This document shows, in pieces, positions 15,460 to 24,049 of a stretch of 41,735 nucleotides of DNA (the stretch's first letter is position 1; each line of letters opens with the position of its first letter). The position numbers were made by a program, and so were the translations under genes. Below the pieces are notes generated by a model. It was given only the letters and a program-made list of their open reading frames with translations, ran no database searches and had not been told where the DNA came from. Source of the stretch: Paracoccaceae bacterium (lineage in GTDB: Bacteria > Pseudomonadota > Alphaproteobacteria > Rhodobacterales > Rhodobacteraceae); NCBI GenBank assembly GCA_020446815.1, contig JAGRDY010000028.1, positions 1 to 41,735 of the forward strand, read 5' to 3'.

Positions 15460-16497
15460 ATGACCACAAGACGCAAGTTTCTAACCTCCGGTGCTTTGGC
15501 CGCCGGAGCCGCAACGCTGGCTGCGCCCGCCGCGATTGCCCAGTCACCGATCAAATGGCGGATGCAGACCTATGCCGGAACCGCTCTGGGTGCCGAGGTC
15601 GTCAAACCCGCCATCGACGCCTTCAACGAAATCGCGCAAGGCCAGATGGAAATCGAGCTTTTCTATTCCGATCAGCTCGTGCCCACATCGGAGCTGTTCC
15701 GTGCCATGCAGAATGGAACGATCGATGCCGTGCAATCGGATGACGACAGCATGGCGTCGCCGACCGAAGTAACTGTTTTCGGAGGTTATTTCCCGCTTGC
15801 ATTACGGTATTCACTGGATGTTCCGGCACTCTTTTACAACTATGGGCTGGATGAAATCTGGAAGTCGGAATATGCCAAGGTCGGTGTCAAACATATCTCT
15901 GCCGGCAGCTGGGATCCGTGTCACTTCTCGATGAAAGAGCCGGTCACCAAACTTGACGACCTGCACGGCAAACGTGTTTTCACTTTCCCGACGGCGGGCC
16001 GTTTCCTTGCGCAGTTCGGTGTCGTGCCCGTGACACTTCCGTGGGAAGATATCGAGATTGCCCTACAGACCGGCGAGTTGGATGGTGTTGCCTGGTCTGG
16101 CATCACCGAGGTCTATACCGCCTCGTGGGCAAGACTCGCGCCATATTTCCTGACCAACAACATCTCGGGCGCCTGGATCGGACATTTCTTTGCCAACATG
16201 GAGCGCTGGGATGCCGTCCCGCCGCATTTGCAGCTGCTGATGCAGACGTGCTTTGAACAGTCGCACTACTACCGTCAGCATTGGTACTGGGCTGGCGAAG
16301 CACGGTTGCGGGTGGACGGCCCGGAAACGAAACTGACGTCGATCCCGGATGCCGAATGGGCCACTGTGGAAGCGGCGGCCGAACGGTTCTGGGACGAGAT
16401 TGCCGCCGAAAGTGAAACCAAGGCCAAGGTTGTCCAGATTTTCAAGAACTACAACGCCTTGATGGTCAAGGCAGGCCGCCCCTACCGCTACACATGA
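15460..16497 (+). CDS. dctP: TRAP transporter substrate-binding protein (DctP)
   Basis: Periplasmic receptor of the TRAP system, 345 residues. The N-terminus is a twin-arginine (Tat) signal, TRRKFLTSGALAAGA, with likely cleavage after AAIA near residue 27. The mature part carries the DctP fold: WRMQTYAGTA, a helix-linker segment at FNEIAQGQMEIELFYSDQL and the HGKRVFTFPTAGRFLAQFGV region; TRAP receptors usually bind a carboxylate of their ligand through a conserved arginine, so the solute probably has one. An AAGGAGA site 6 bases upstream fixes the start. It is bracketed by hairpins, as expected of a highly expressed receptor. Confidence 0.92.
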   Translation: MTTRRKFLTSGALAAGAATLAAPAAIAQSPIKWRMQTYAGTALGAEVVKPAIDAFNEIAQGQMEIELFYSDQLVPTSELFRAMQNGTIDAVQSDDDSMASPTEVTVFGGYFPLALRYSLDVPALFYNYGLDEIWKSEYAKVGVKHISAGSWDPCHFSMKEPVTKLDDLHGKRVFTFPTAGRFLAQFGVVPVTLPWEDIEIALQTGELDGVAWSGITEVYTASWARLAPYFLTNNISGAWIGHFFANMERWDAVPPHLQLLMQTCFEQSHYYRQHWYWAGEARLRVDGPETKLTSIPDAEWATVEAAAERFWDEIAAESETKAKVVQIFKNYNALMVKAGRPYRYT

Positions 16498-16514
16498 TCG
16501 GTTGATATGAAAAG

Positions 16515-16545
16515 GCCCGGGCGGGGATAGCCCCGCCCGGCTTCC
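16515..16545 (+). terminator. Strong hairpin after dctP
   Basis: CCGGGCGGGG (16517-16526), loop ATAG, CCCCGCCCGG (16531-16540): a perfect 10-pair GC stem, followed by CTTCC rather than a T run. It probably acts as a partial terminator or 3'-end protector separating the receptor message from the catabolic genes. Confidence 0.65.
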
Positions 16546-16566
16546 ACCCCAGGGAGAAAGGCACAA

Positions 16567-17931
16567 ATGCCCGCAAATCTGACATTCGACGCGCTGAAAA
16601 AGGCGGTTGCCGCCGGGGAGATCGACACGGTGCTGGTCTGCATCGTCGACATGCAGGGCCGCCTCATGGGCAAGCGGTTCGTCGCCCGGCATTTCCTTGA
16701 TGGCGCGTGGGAGGAAACCCATTGCTGCAATTACCTGCTGGCTGTCGATGTCGAAATGTACACGGTGCCCGGGTATAAATCCGCAAGCTGGGCGGGGGGT
16801 TACGGCGACTACGTCATCAAACCCGATCTTGCGACGCTGCGCCGCGTCCCGTGGCTGCCGGGTACGGCGATGGTCATGTCGGACCTCTTGGATCACCATA
16901 CCCATGAGGAGGTTTCCGTATCACCACGCGCGATCCTTAAACGCCAGATCGTCCGCGCCAAAAATCTCGGGTTCGACGCGATGATGGCCACGGAGCTGGA
17001 ATTCTATCTTTTCCAGTCGAGCTTCGATGCCATTCACGACAGCAACTATCAGGATCTGCAAACGCTTGGCCGCCACAACGTCGATTACGCAATTTTCGGC
17101 ACCTCGAAGGAGGAAACCGTGATGCGCGCGATTCGCAACGGCCTGTGGGACGCAGGGATTCCGATCGAGTGTTCCAAAGGCGAAGCCGAAATCGGACAGG
17201 AAGAGATCAACGCGAAATATTCCGACGCGCTCGACACCTGCGACATGCACGCGATCATCAAGAACGGTGTCAAGGAAATCTGCCACGCCCACGGTCATGC
17301 CGCGACCTTCATGGCCAAATACAGCCACGAACGTGCCGGATCATCGAGCCATGTGCATCAATCGCTCTGGAAAGGCGGCAAACCCGCCTTTCACGATGAA
17401 CGCGATCCGGCAGGCATGTCGGCACTGATGAAGCACTATATCGCCGGCCAGCTTGCACACGCCCGGGAAATCACCGCGCTGCTGGCGCCCAATGTCAACA
17501 GCTACAAGCGCTTTGTCGTGGGCATGTTCGCGCCTACCAAGGCAGTCTGGTCGATGGATAACCGCACCGCCGGGTTCCGGGTCTGTGGCGAAGGCACCCG
17601 ATCGATCCGCATCGAATGCCGCATCGGCGGCGCCGACCTCAACCCCTATCTTGCATGCGCCGGATTGCTCGCCGCCGGGCTTGCAGGAATCGAACAGAAA
17701 TCGGTTCTGGAGGCTGCTGTTTCCGGCGACATCTATCACGCAGACGATGTTCGCGAAATTCCAAGGACATTGGGCGAGGCGGCCGACCTGCTCCACGGCT
17801 CGAAAATGCTGCGTTCGGCTCTTGGCGGCGATGTCGTTGACCATTACACCCATGCCGCCCGCTGGGAAATCGAACAACAAAACCGCGTCGTGACGGATTG
17901 GGAAGTGAAACGGGGTTTTGAGCGACTGTGA
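16567..17931 (+). CDS. Glutamine-synthetase-family ligase (gamma-glutamyl-amine synthetase type)
   Basis: A 454-residue member of the glutamine synthetase superfamily, of the GlnA-like/PuuA type that joins glutamate to an organic amine using ATP. Metal and substrate motifs of the fold are present in altered form: ATELEFYLF (E143, E145), SSSHVHQS (H262, H264), NSYKRF (311-316), DNRTAGFRV (331-339) and RIECR (348-352) followed by NPYLACAGLLAAGL. The adenylylation-loop tyrosine segment of true GlnA is not seen, and the N-terminal beta-grasp is diverged. Its neighbours are dehydrogenases and a glutamate-amide-type hydrolase rather than nitrogen-regulation genes, so I infer a catabolic gamma-glutamylation step on an imported amine. 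Substrate unknown. Confidence 0.85.
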   Translation: MPANLTFDALKKAVAAGEIDTVLVCIVDMQGRLMGKRFVARHFLDGAWEETHCCNYLLAVDVEMYTVPGYKSASWAGGYGDYVIKPDLATLRRVPWLPGTAMVMSDLLDHHTHEEVSVSPRAILKRQIVRAKNLGFDAMMATELEFYLFQSSFDAIHDSNYQDLQTLGRHNVDYAIFGTSKEETVMRAIRNGLWDAGIPIECSKGEAEIGQEEINAKYSDALDTCDMHAIIKNGVKEICHAHGHAATFMAKYSHERAGSSSHVHQSLWKGGKPAFHDERDPAGMSALMKHYIAGQLAHAREITALLAPNVNSYKRFVVGMFAPTKAVWSMDNRTAGFRVCGEGTRSIRIECRIGGADLNPYLACAGLLAAGLAGIEQKSVLEAAVSGDIYHADDVREIPRTLGEAADLLHGSKMLRSALGGDVVDHYTHAARWEIEQQNRVVTDWEVKRGFERL

Positions 17932-17969
17932 TGACATGATCGGCGCGGATCGCGCCAAGCGAGGACCAA

Positions 17970-19358
17970 ATGACCAAGACGATTCAATGTATCTCGCCGG
18001 TTGACGGGCGCGTCTATGCCGAGCGTTCAACCCTGACGCTGGCCGAGGCCGAGGCCGCCGTGGAGCGCGCCAGACAGGCCCAGATCGATTGGGCCGAGCG
18101 CCCGCTGGCCGAACGCATCAAGCTGGTCAAGGCCGGCATCGCCGCGCTCAGCGCCATGAAGGAGCGTGTCGTCGAGGAACTGGCCTGGCAGATGGGTCGC
18201 CCTACCCGCTATGGCGGCGAATTCGGCGGGATCAACGAGCGCACCGACTACATGACAGGCATTGCCGCCAAGGCGCTTGCCCCTGTGGTGGTCGAGGCGT
18301 CGGACAGGTTCGAGCGGCGGATCGAGCGCGAGCCCCACGGCGTGATCCTCGTTGTGGCACCCTGGAACTATCCCTATATGACCGCGATCAATACCATCGT
18401 CCCTGCGCTCATTGCCGGAAACAGCGTCGTGCTGAAACATGCCAGCCAGACCCTTCTGGTCGGCGAACGGCTGGCCGAAGCGCTGCACGCAGGCGGCGTG
18501 CCTGGCGATGTGTTCCAGAATGTCGTTCTGAGCCATGACGTGACCGAATCGCTGATCGGCCAGCGCGCCTTCGGCTTTGTCAATTTCACCGGGTCGGTGG
18601 GCGGCGGTGCGGCGATCGAGAAGGCCGCGGCCGGCACCTTTACCGCGACGGGCCTGGAACTTGGCGGCAAGGATCCCGGCTATGTCATGGATGACGCCGA
18701 TCTCGACGCCGCCGTCGACAGCCTGATGGACGGCGCCATGTACAATGCGGGCCAGTGCTGCTGCGGGATCGAGCGGATCTATGTGCATGAAAGCCTTTAT
18801 GATGCCTTCGTCGAAAAGGCGGTGAAATGGGTCGGCGCCCTGAAACTCGGCAACCCCTTCGACGCGGACACCACCATCGGCCCGATGGCCAACCGGCGGT
18901 TCGCGGATACGATCCGTGGCCAGATCGACGATGCCGTAGCCGAAGGCGCCAAGGCGCTGATCGACCCGGCGCTTTTCCCCGCCGATGATGGCGGGGCCTA
19001 TCTGGCGCCGCAAATCCTTGTCGATGTGAACCATGAAATGCGCGTCATGCGCGAAGAGAGCTTCGGCCCCGTTGTCGGGATCATGCCGGTGGCGGATGAC
19101 GAGGAAGCCATCGCCATGATGAACGATTGCGACTATGGCCTGACGGCGTCGTTATGGACCAATGATGCCGACCGCGCGGCCCGGATCGGGCGGCGCATCA
19201 ACACCGGTACGGTATTCATGAACCGCTGCGATTATCTCGACCCGGCGCTATGCTGGACGGGGTGCAAGGATACCGGTCGCGGCGCGGCGCTTTCCGCGCT
19301 CGGGTACATGTCGGTGACACGGCCCAAATCCTACCATCTCAAAAAGGTGACAAAATGA
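17970..19358 (+). CDS. NAD(P)-dependent aldehyde dehydrogenase
   Basis: An aldehyde dehydrogenase superfamily member of 462 residues. The cofactor site is visible in APWNYPYMTAINTIVPALIA (130-149) and VVLKHASQT (K156), the Rossmann segment in FTGSVGGG, the general base in LELGGK (E230) and the nucleophile in NAGQCCCG (C264, with neighbouring cysteines). ESFGPVVGIMPV marks the C-terminal part. It is expected to oxidise an aldehyde made by the following iron alcohol dehydrogenase to the acid. The gene is co-directional with the ligase (38-base gap) and overlaps the next gene by four bases (ATGA), which ties the two dehydrogenases together. Confidence 0.9.
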   Translation: MTKTIQCISPVDGRVYAERSTLTLAEAEAAVERARQAQIDWAERPLAERIKLVKAGIAALSAMKERVVEELAWQMGRPTRYGGEFGGINERTDYMTGIAAKALAPVVVEASDRFERRIEREPHGVILVVAPWNYPYMTAINTIVPALIAGNSVVLKHASQTLLVGERLAEALHAGGVPGDVFQNVVLSHDVTESLIGQRAFGFVNFTGSVGGGAAIEKAAAGTFTATGLELGGKDPGYVMDDADLDAAVDSLMDGAMYNAGQCCCGIERIYVHESLYDAFVEKAVKWVGALKLGNPFDADTTIGPMANRRFADTIRGQIDDAVAEGAKALIDPALFPADDGGAYLAPQILVDVNHEMRVMREESFGPVVGIMPVADDEEAIAMMNDCDYGLTASLWTNDADRAARIGRRINTGTVFMNRCDYLDPALCWTGCKDTGRGAALSALGYMSVTRPKSYHLKKVTK

Positions 19359-20500
19359 TCCCTTCCGTCAACTGGTCTTACCCCACCGCCATCAAGTTCG
19401 GACCGGGCCGTATCAAGGAACTGGCCGATCACTGCAAGGCCGTGGGCATGAAGAAACCCCTGCTCGTCACCGACAAGGCATTGGCATCCCTGCCGATTAC
19501 CGCCGGGGCGCTGGGCATCCTCGATGCCGCGGGGCTGGGCCACGCGGTCTTTTCCGAGGTCGACCCGAACCCCAACGAAGCGAACATGGCCGACGGCATC
19601 AGGGTTTACCGCGCCGGGGGGCACGACGGGGTGGTTTGTTTCGGTGGCGGTTCCGCGCTGGATCTGGGCAAGATGATCGCCCTCATGGTCGATCAGACGA
19701 TATCGGTCTGGGATCTGGAAGACATCGGCGACTGGTACACCCGTGCGGATGCCTCAAGGATCGCGCCGATCATCGCCGTGCCGACCACGGCGGGCACCGG
19801 CTCGGAAGTGGGGCGTGCGGGGGTATTGACCAATTCCGCCACCCACAAGAAAAAGATCATCTTTCATCCCAAGCTGTTGCCCGCGGTCACCATCTGCGAC
19901 CCGGAACTGACCGTGGGGATGCCCAAATTCATCACGGCGGGCACCGGGATGGACGCCCTGGCACATTCCCTGGAGGCCTATTGCTCGCCCTTCTATCACC
20001 CGATGAGCCAGGGCATCGCGCTGGAAGGGATGCGGCTGGTGTTCGAAAACCTGCCCAGGGTCTATGCCGATCCGGGCGATCTGGAGGCACGCGCGCACAT
20101 GATGTCGGCCGCCGCGATGGGCGCGGTCGCCTTCCAGAAAGGGCTCGGGGCGATTCATTCGCTCAGCCATCCGGTCGGCGCGATCTACGGCACCCACCAT
20201 GGCACCACCAATGCCGCGGTGATGCCGATGGTGCTGGACTTCAACCGCGCCGCCATCGAATCCCGCATCGATGCCGCCGCGGCCTATCTGGGCATCAAGG
20301 GCGGGTTTGCCGGGTTCCATGACCGGATCATGGCGTTGCGTTCGGAGTTGAGCATCCCTGCCAACCTGAGCGAGATGGGGGTGCAGAGCGCGCGGCTCGA
20401 CGAGATGTCCGCGATGGCACTGGAAGATCCGTCCTGCGGCGGCAATCCGGTCAAGCTGACGCTGGAAAACCTGCGCGCACTTTATGACGCCTGCATGTGA
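19355..20500 (+). CDS. Iron-containing alcohol dehydrogenase
   Basis: A group III (Fe-ADH, FucO/DhaT-like) dehydrogenase of 381 residues. The NAD-binding GGGSALDLGK (97-106) and the loop VPTTAGTGSE (142-151) are clear. The four metal ligands expected from FucO line up as D200 and H204 (GMDALAHS), H268 (HSLSHP) and H282 (THHGTTNA). It should interconvert an alcohol and an aldehyde. Overlap with the aldehyde dehydrogenase stop implies that the two act in sequence on the same molecule, alcohol to aldehyde to acid. The ATG at 19355 decides the start; the longer reading frame lies inside its neighbour. Confidence 0.92.
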   Translation: MIPSVNWSYPTAIKFGPGRIKELADHCKAVGMKKPLLVTDKALASLPITAGALGILDAAGLGHAVFSEVDPNPNEANMADGIRVYRAGGHDGVVCFGGGSALDLGKMIALMVDQTISVWDLEDIGDWYTRADASRIAPIIAVPTTAGTGSEVGRAGVLTNSATHKKKIIFHPKLLPAVTICDPELTVGMPKFITAGTGMDALAHSLEAYCSPFYHPMSQGIALEGMRLVFENLPRVYADPGDLEARAHMMSAAAMGAVAFQKGLGAIHSLSHPVGAIYGTHHGTTNAAVMPMVLDFNRAAIESRIDAAAAYLGIKGGFAGFHDRIMALRSELSIPANLSEMGVQSARLDEMSAMALEDPSCGGNPVKLTLENLRALYDACM

Positions 20501-20524
20501 CGGGCAGGTTCTGAAAAAGTTTCA

Positions 20525-20560
20525 GGGCCTCCGGCGGGAGTATTTGGGCAAAGAAGAAGC
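20525..20560 (+). repeat. Putative Rhodobacteraceae-type intergenic element
   Basis: The stretch containing CTCC-GGCG-GGAG (hairpin, 20529-20540), then TATTTGGGCAAAGAAGAAG (20541-20559) resembles a short element I remember as recurrent between genes in Rhodobacteraceae genomes. Only one copy is in this window. Function unknown; it lies between the dehydrogenase and FAD-enzyme genes. Confidence 0.45.
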
Positions 20561-20580
20561 CCGGGACGGGACAAAAGCGC

Positions 20581-21825
20581 ATGACGGAAAAAAGCGGCTG
20601 TGAGGTGGCGGTGGTTGGCGCGGGCGTCGTCGGGCTTTGCGTGGCCTATCAGCTTGCGCGCGAAGGCCGCGATGTCGTTCTTGTCGACCCTGAAGCGCCG
20701 GGGGCCGGGGCGTCTTTCGGCAATGCCGGAACCATCGCGGATTACGCGGTCGAGCCGGTCGGAACACCGGATGTGTTGCGCAATCTGCCGTCCTTGCTTT
20801 TCGATCGCAACTCACCTCTGTCGATCCGCCGGGCGGCACTGCCGAGCCTTGCACCATGGCTTTTGCGGTTCGCGCGCCAGTCCTTGCCGGGGGCGGCAAG
20901 GCGCAATGCGCTGGCGCTGGCGGCACTTCTTGGCGATGCCGCGCCTCGCTGGCGCAATCTGGCCAGCGACATCGGCGAATCCGGCCATTTGGCGAACCGG
21001 GGCTGTCTTTACATGTTCGAATCGACCAGGGCGCGCAAGGCGGCAGAAGGCGGCCTGGCAAGGCGGCGCGATCTGGGGGTTTCGGTGGATCTGGTTTCTC
21101 CGGAAGAGTTGAAGCAGCTAGAGCCGGGTCTTCCGCCATGCGAGGGCGGGGGAGCGTTTTTTTCCCAGGCCCTGTTCATGACCGATCCGGGGCGCATGAT
21201 GGCACGGCTGGCGGCCGCAGCGGAAGCAGCCGGGGTGCGGATGATGCGGGCGCGGATCACCGGTATCACGCGCCAGACTGACCACGTTGTCTTGACCGCG
21301 AAGGCAGCGTCGCTCAGCGCCAGGCATGCGGTTCTGGCCGCGGGTGCGCATTCCAAGGATCTGGCGCGGCAGGCGGGCGACCGCGTGCCGCTGGAGACCG
21401 AGCGCGGCTACCACGTCGAATATGACATGCCCGTGGCCCCCGTGACGCGCCCGGTCTGTCCGACGTCGCGCGGCTTTTACATATGTCCGATGCATGGGCG
21501 GCTTCGCATGGCGGGCACGGTCGAGCTTGGCGGGCTGACGGCCCCGCCCTCGCCGCACCGGATCGCGCGCATCGAAGAAGGGGCCCGGGCCATCTTCGAC
21601 AACCTGCCCGCACCGTCGCGCAACTGGATGGGGTTTCGTCCTTCGATGCCGGACAGCCTGCCGGTGATCGGCTTCTCGAAGGGCGGCCGCGACGTGGTGC
21701 ACGCCTATGGCCACGGCCATATCGGACTTACCCTGGCGCCTGTCACCGGTGCGCTCGTCGCGGACATGATCGCCGGGCGCGGCACGTCGATTGATGTCGC
21801 GCCCTACCGCCCGGACCGGTTCTGA
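20581..21825 (+). CDS. FAD-dependent amino-acid oxidoreductase, DadA-like
   Basis: A 414-residue protein of the DAO family, resembling the D-amino-acid dehydrogenase small subunit. The FAD-binding GxGxxG is in VAVVGAGVVGLCVAYQLA (about 9-26), followed by GAGASFGNAGTI, where DadA-type enzymes bind FAD. The C-terminal signature GFRPSMPDSLPVIG and AYGHGHIGLTLAPVTG are also typical. Members oxidise the C-N bond of an amino acid or amine and pass electrons to the quinone pool. It is co-directional with the catabolic operon after an 80-base gap, so it may deaminate the amino acid released by that pathway, or be separately expressed. Substrate unknown. Confidence 0.85.
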   Translation: MTEKSGCEVAVVGAGVVGLCVAYQLAREGRDVVLVDPEAPGAGASFGNAGTIADYAVEPVGTPDVLRNLPSLLFDRNSPLSIRRAALPSLAPWLLRFARQSLPGAARRNALALAALLGDAAPRWRNLASDIGESGHLANRGCLYMFESTRARKAAEGGLARRRDLGVSVDLVSPEELKQLEPGLPPCEGGGAFFSQALFMTDPGRMMARLAAAAEAAGVRMMRARITGITRQTDHVVLTAKAASLSARHAVLAAGAHSKDLARQAGDRVPLETERGYHVEYDMPVAPVTRPVCPTSRGFYICPMHGRLRMAGTVELGGLTAPPSPHRIARIEEGARAIFDNLPAPSRNWMGFRPSMPDSLPVIGFSKGGRDVVHAYGHGHIGLTLAPVTGALVADMIAGRGTSIDVAPYRPDRF

Positions 21826-21943
21826 GACTTTTTTATCCTAGTCGGGGCGCATTTTCGCGCAAATGGGGGCGTGTGCCGCCTTAGGCTCTCGAAGCCTGCG
21901 CCGTTCCATGTATAGTGCCAATCGACAGCGGACGGAGATCTTC

Positions 21944-24049
21944 TTGGGCAGGAATGGGCGCACAGGGCTGATATTGGCGGCGGGCGTTCTGGCAGGCGCG
22001 ACGGCACTGGCCGATCCGTTGCTGACCGATCACCGTGGCACCTTCGGCCTGCCCGGATTGATCGACATGCCAACGGCGGAAAGCGCGCCGGAAGGCATGC
22101 TGGGGGCGTCGGTCTTTCGTTTTGACGGGGCGTTGCGCATTTCCATGACCTTTCAGGTCACCGACCGCCTGTCGGGAGCATTTCGCTATTCGCGGGTTCC
22201 GGGCATCTTCACGGGCGGTTCCGCGCTTTACGACCGATCCTTTGACCTTCACTACCGGCTTCTTGATGAAAAGGGTCTTCGCCCGGCAATCGCCATCGGC
22301 CTGCGCGACTTTGTCGGAACCGGCATCTATTCATCGGAATATGTGGTCGCCACCAAGACCCTGACCCCCCGGCTGCGCGCCACCGCCGGCCTTGGTTGGG
22401 GCCGGCTTGGCAGCTTCGGGTCCATCGGCAGCCCTTTCGGCAGCCGCCCGCCTCTCGACTTTGGCGAGGGTGGCAAGGCGAATACCGATCAATGGTTCCG
22501 TGGGCCCGTCTCGCCGTTTTTCGGTCTCGCCTATCAAGTCAATGACAAGCTGACGCTGAAGGCCGAATATTCATCTGACGCCTATGCCCTGGAAACCGCG
22601 GCGGGGACGTTTTCGCGCGATTCTTCGATCAACCTGGGCTTTGACTATGCGATCAACAAATCGTTCAGCGTCAGCGGTTATTACCTGTACGGATCGCAAA
22701 TCGGCTTGCAGTTCAATCTGGCCGTCGACCCCAGGCGCCCGCCGGTGCCCAGCGGGCTGGAAACCGCGCCGCTTCCGGTACGCCCAAGACCATCGCGCCT
22801 TGTAGACGCCGCAGCCTGGGGTACCGACTGGACCGGCGATCCCGAAGTACATCCCGGAGTCCAGAGCGCTTTGGCCACGGCTCTCGCCAAGGACGGACAG
22901 GTTCTTGAAAGCATGGCGTTGTCGGCGACCCGTGTCGAGGTGCGCATTCGCAACCAGCGTTATCTTGCCTATCCGCAGGCGGTTGGCCGGACGGCCCGCA
23001 CCCTGACGCGCGCCGTGCCGCCTTCGGTGGAAACATTCGTCATCACATCGGTCGTTGACGGTATGGCGTCGTCTTCCGTGACGCTGAAGCGCAGCGATAT
23101 CGAACGGCTCGAAAGCGAGGGTTCGCTGGAAATCCTGCGCCGGGCGGAATTCAGCGACCCCTTGCGCGGGCCGAACACCGGCCTGGTGGCAACCGAATCC
23201 GTCTATCCGCGTTTCGTCTGGGCGCTGTCGCCTTATGGCGAAGTCAGCGTTTTCGACCCGGATGATCCGCTGCGTGCCGATGTCGGTTTGCAGTTATCGG
23301 GAAAATACGAATTTGCACCGGGGCTGATCCTGTCTGGCGCGGTTCGCAAAAAGCTTCTCGGCAATCTGGATGAATCAACCCGCGTTTCGGATTCGACCAT
23401 CTATCATGTGCGTTCTGATCTTGTGGAATATCAAAAGCAGGGCGATCCGGGCATCGAACATCTGACCCTGGCCTGGTATGCCCGTCCGGCCCCGGACATC
23501 TACAGCCGGGTGACAGTGGGGTATCTTGAACGGATGTATGGGGGTATTTCCGGGGAAATTCTCTGGAAACCCGTCGATAGCCGGCTCGCGCTCGGCGCCG
23601 AAATCAATTACGTCAGGCAGCGCGACTTTGACGAGATGTTTGCCTTCCGCGACTTCGATACCGTAACCGGACACGCCTCGGCCTATTACGATTTCGGCAA
23701 GGGATTTGCCGGCCAGATCGACGTTGGCCGCTATCTTGCCGGCGATTGGGGGGCTACGTTCACGCTCGACCGTGAATTTGCCAACGGCTGGAAGGTCGGC
23801 GCTTTCGCCACCTTCACCGATCTGTCGGCAGCGGATTTTGGCGAAGGTTCCTTCGACAAGGGAATCCGGGTGACCATCCCGGTTTCCTGGACCACCGGCA
23901 AGCCGTCGGTCAACAAGGTATCGACGGTCATCAAGCCGCTGAACCGCGATGGCGGCGCGCGGCTTTATGTCGACGGCCGCCTTTACGAGACGATCCGCAA
24001 CACCCATCAAGGCGACATGCAGATTCAATGGGGGAGATTCTGGCGGTGA
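21944..24049 (+). CDS. yjbH: YjbH-domain outer-membrane protein
   Basis: A large (701-residue) exported protein of the YjbH family, linked in E. coli to an exopolysaccharide locus (yjbEFGH); the group-4-capsule gfc genes are related. It starts with a signal peptide (RTGLILAAGVLAGATALA, about residues 6-23) and continues with alternating hydrophobic/aromatic strands and turns, as expected for one or two beta-barrels; GTFGLPGLIDMPTAESAPEG near the mature N-terminus and the final aromatic IQWGRFWR fit this. I chose the TTG at 21944 because GGAG sits 6 bases upstream and the signal peptide then has normal length. The ATG at 21908 would add 12 residues with a poor ribosome-binding site. Its stop overlaps the next start. 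Confidence 0.82.
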   Translation: MGRNGRTGLILAAGVLAGATALADPLLTDHRGTFGLPGLIDMPTAESAPEGMLGASVFRFDGALRISMTFQVTDRLSGAFRYSRVPGIFTGGSALYDRSFDLHYRLLDEKGLRPAIAIGLRDFVGTGIYSSEYVVATKTLTPRLRATAGLGWGRLGSFGSIGSPFGSRPPLDFGEGGKANTDQWFRGPVSPFFGLAYQVNDKLTLKAEYSSDAYALETAAGTFSRDSSINLGFDYAINKSFSVSGYYLYGSQIGLQFNLAVDPRRPPVPSGLETAPLPVRPRPSRLVDAAAWGTDWTGDPEVHPGVQSALATALAKDGQVLESMALSATRVEVRIRNQRYLAYPQAVGRTARTLTRAVPPSVETFVITSVVDGMASSSVTLKRSDIERLESEGSLEILRRAEFSDPLRGPNTGLVATESVYPRFVWALSPYGEVSVFDPDDPLRADVGLQLSGKYEFAPGLILSGAVRKKLLGNLDESTRVSDSTIYHVRSDLVEYQKQGDPGIEHLTLAWYARPAPDIYSRVTVGYLERMYGGISGEILWKPVDSRLALGAEINYVRQRDFDEMFAFRDFDTVTGHASAYYDFGKGFAGQIDVGRYLAGDWGATFTLDREFANGWKVGAFATFTDLSAADFGEGSFDKGIRVTIPVSWTTGKPSVNKVSTVIKPLNRDGGARLYVDGRLYETIRNTHQGDMQIQWGRFWR

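Noticed and set aside
18027-19034. 335-codon minus-strand open frame opposite the aldehyde dehydrogenase
   Set aside because: Same GC shadow effect; the plus frame contains all catalytic motifs of an aldehyde dehydrogenase.
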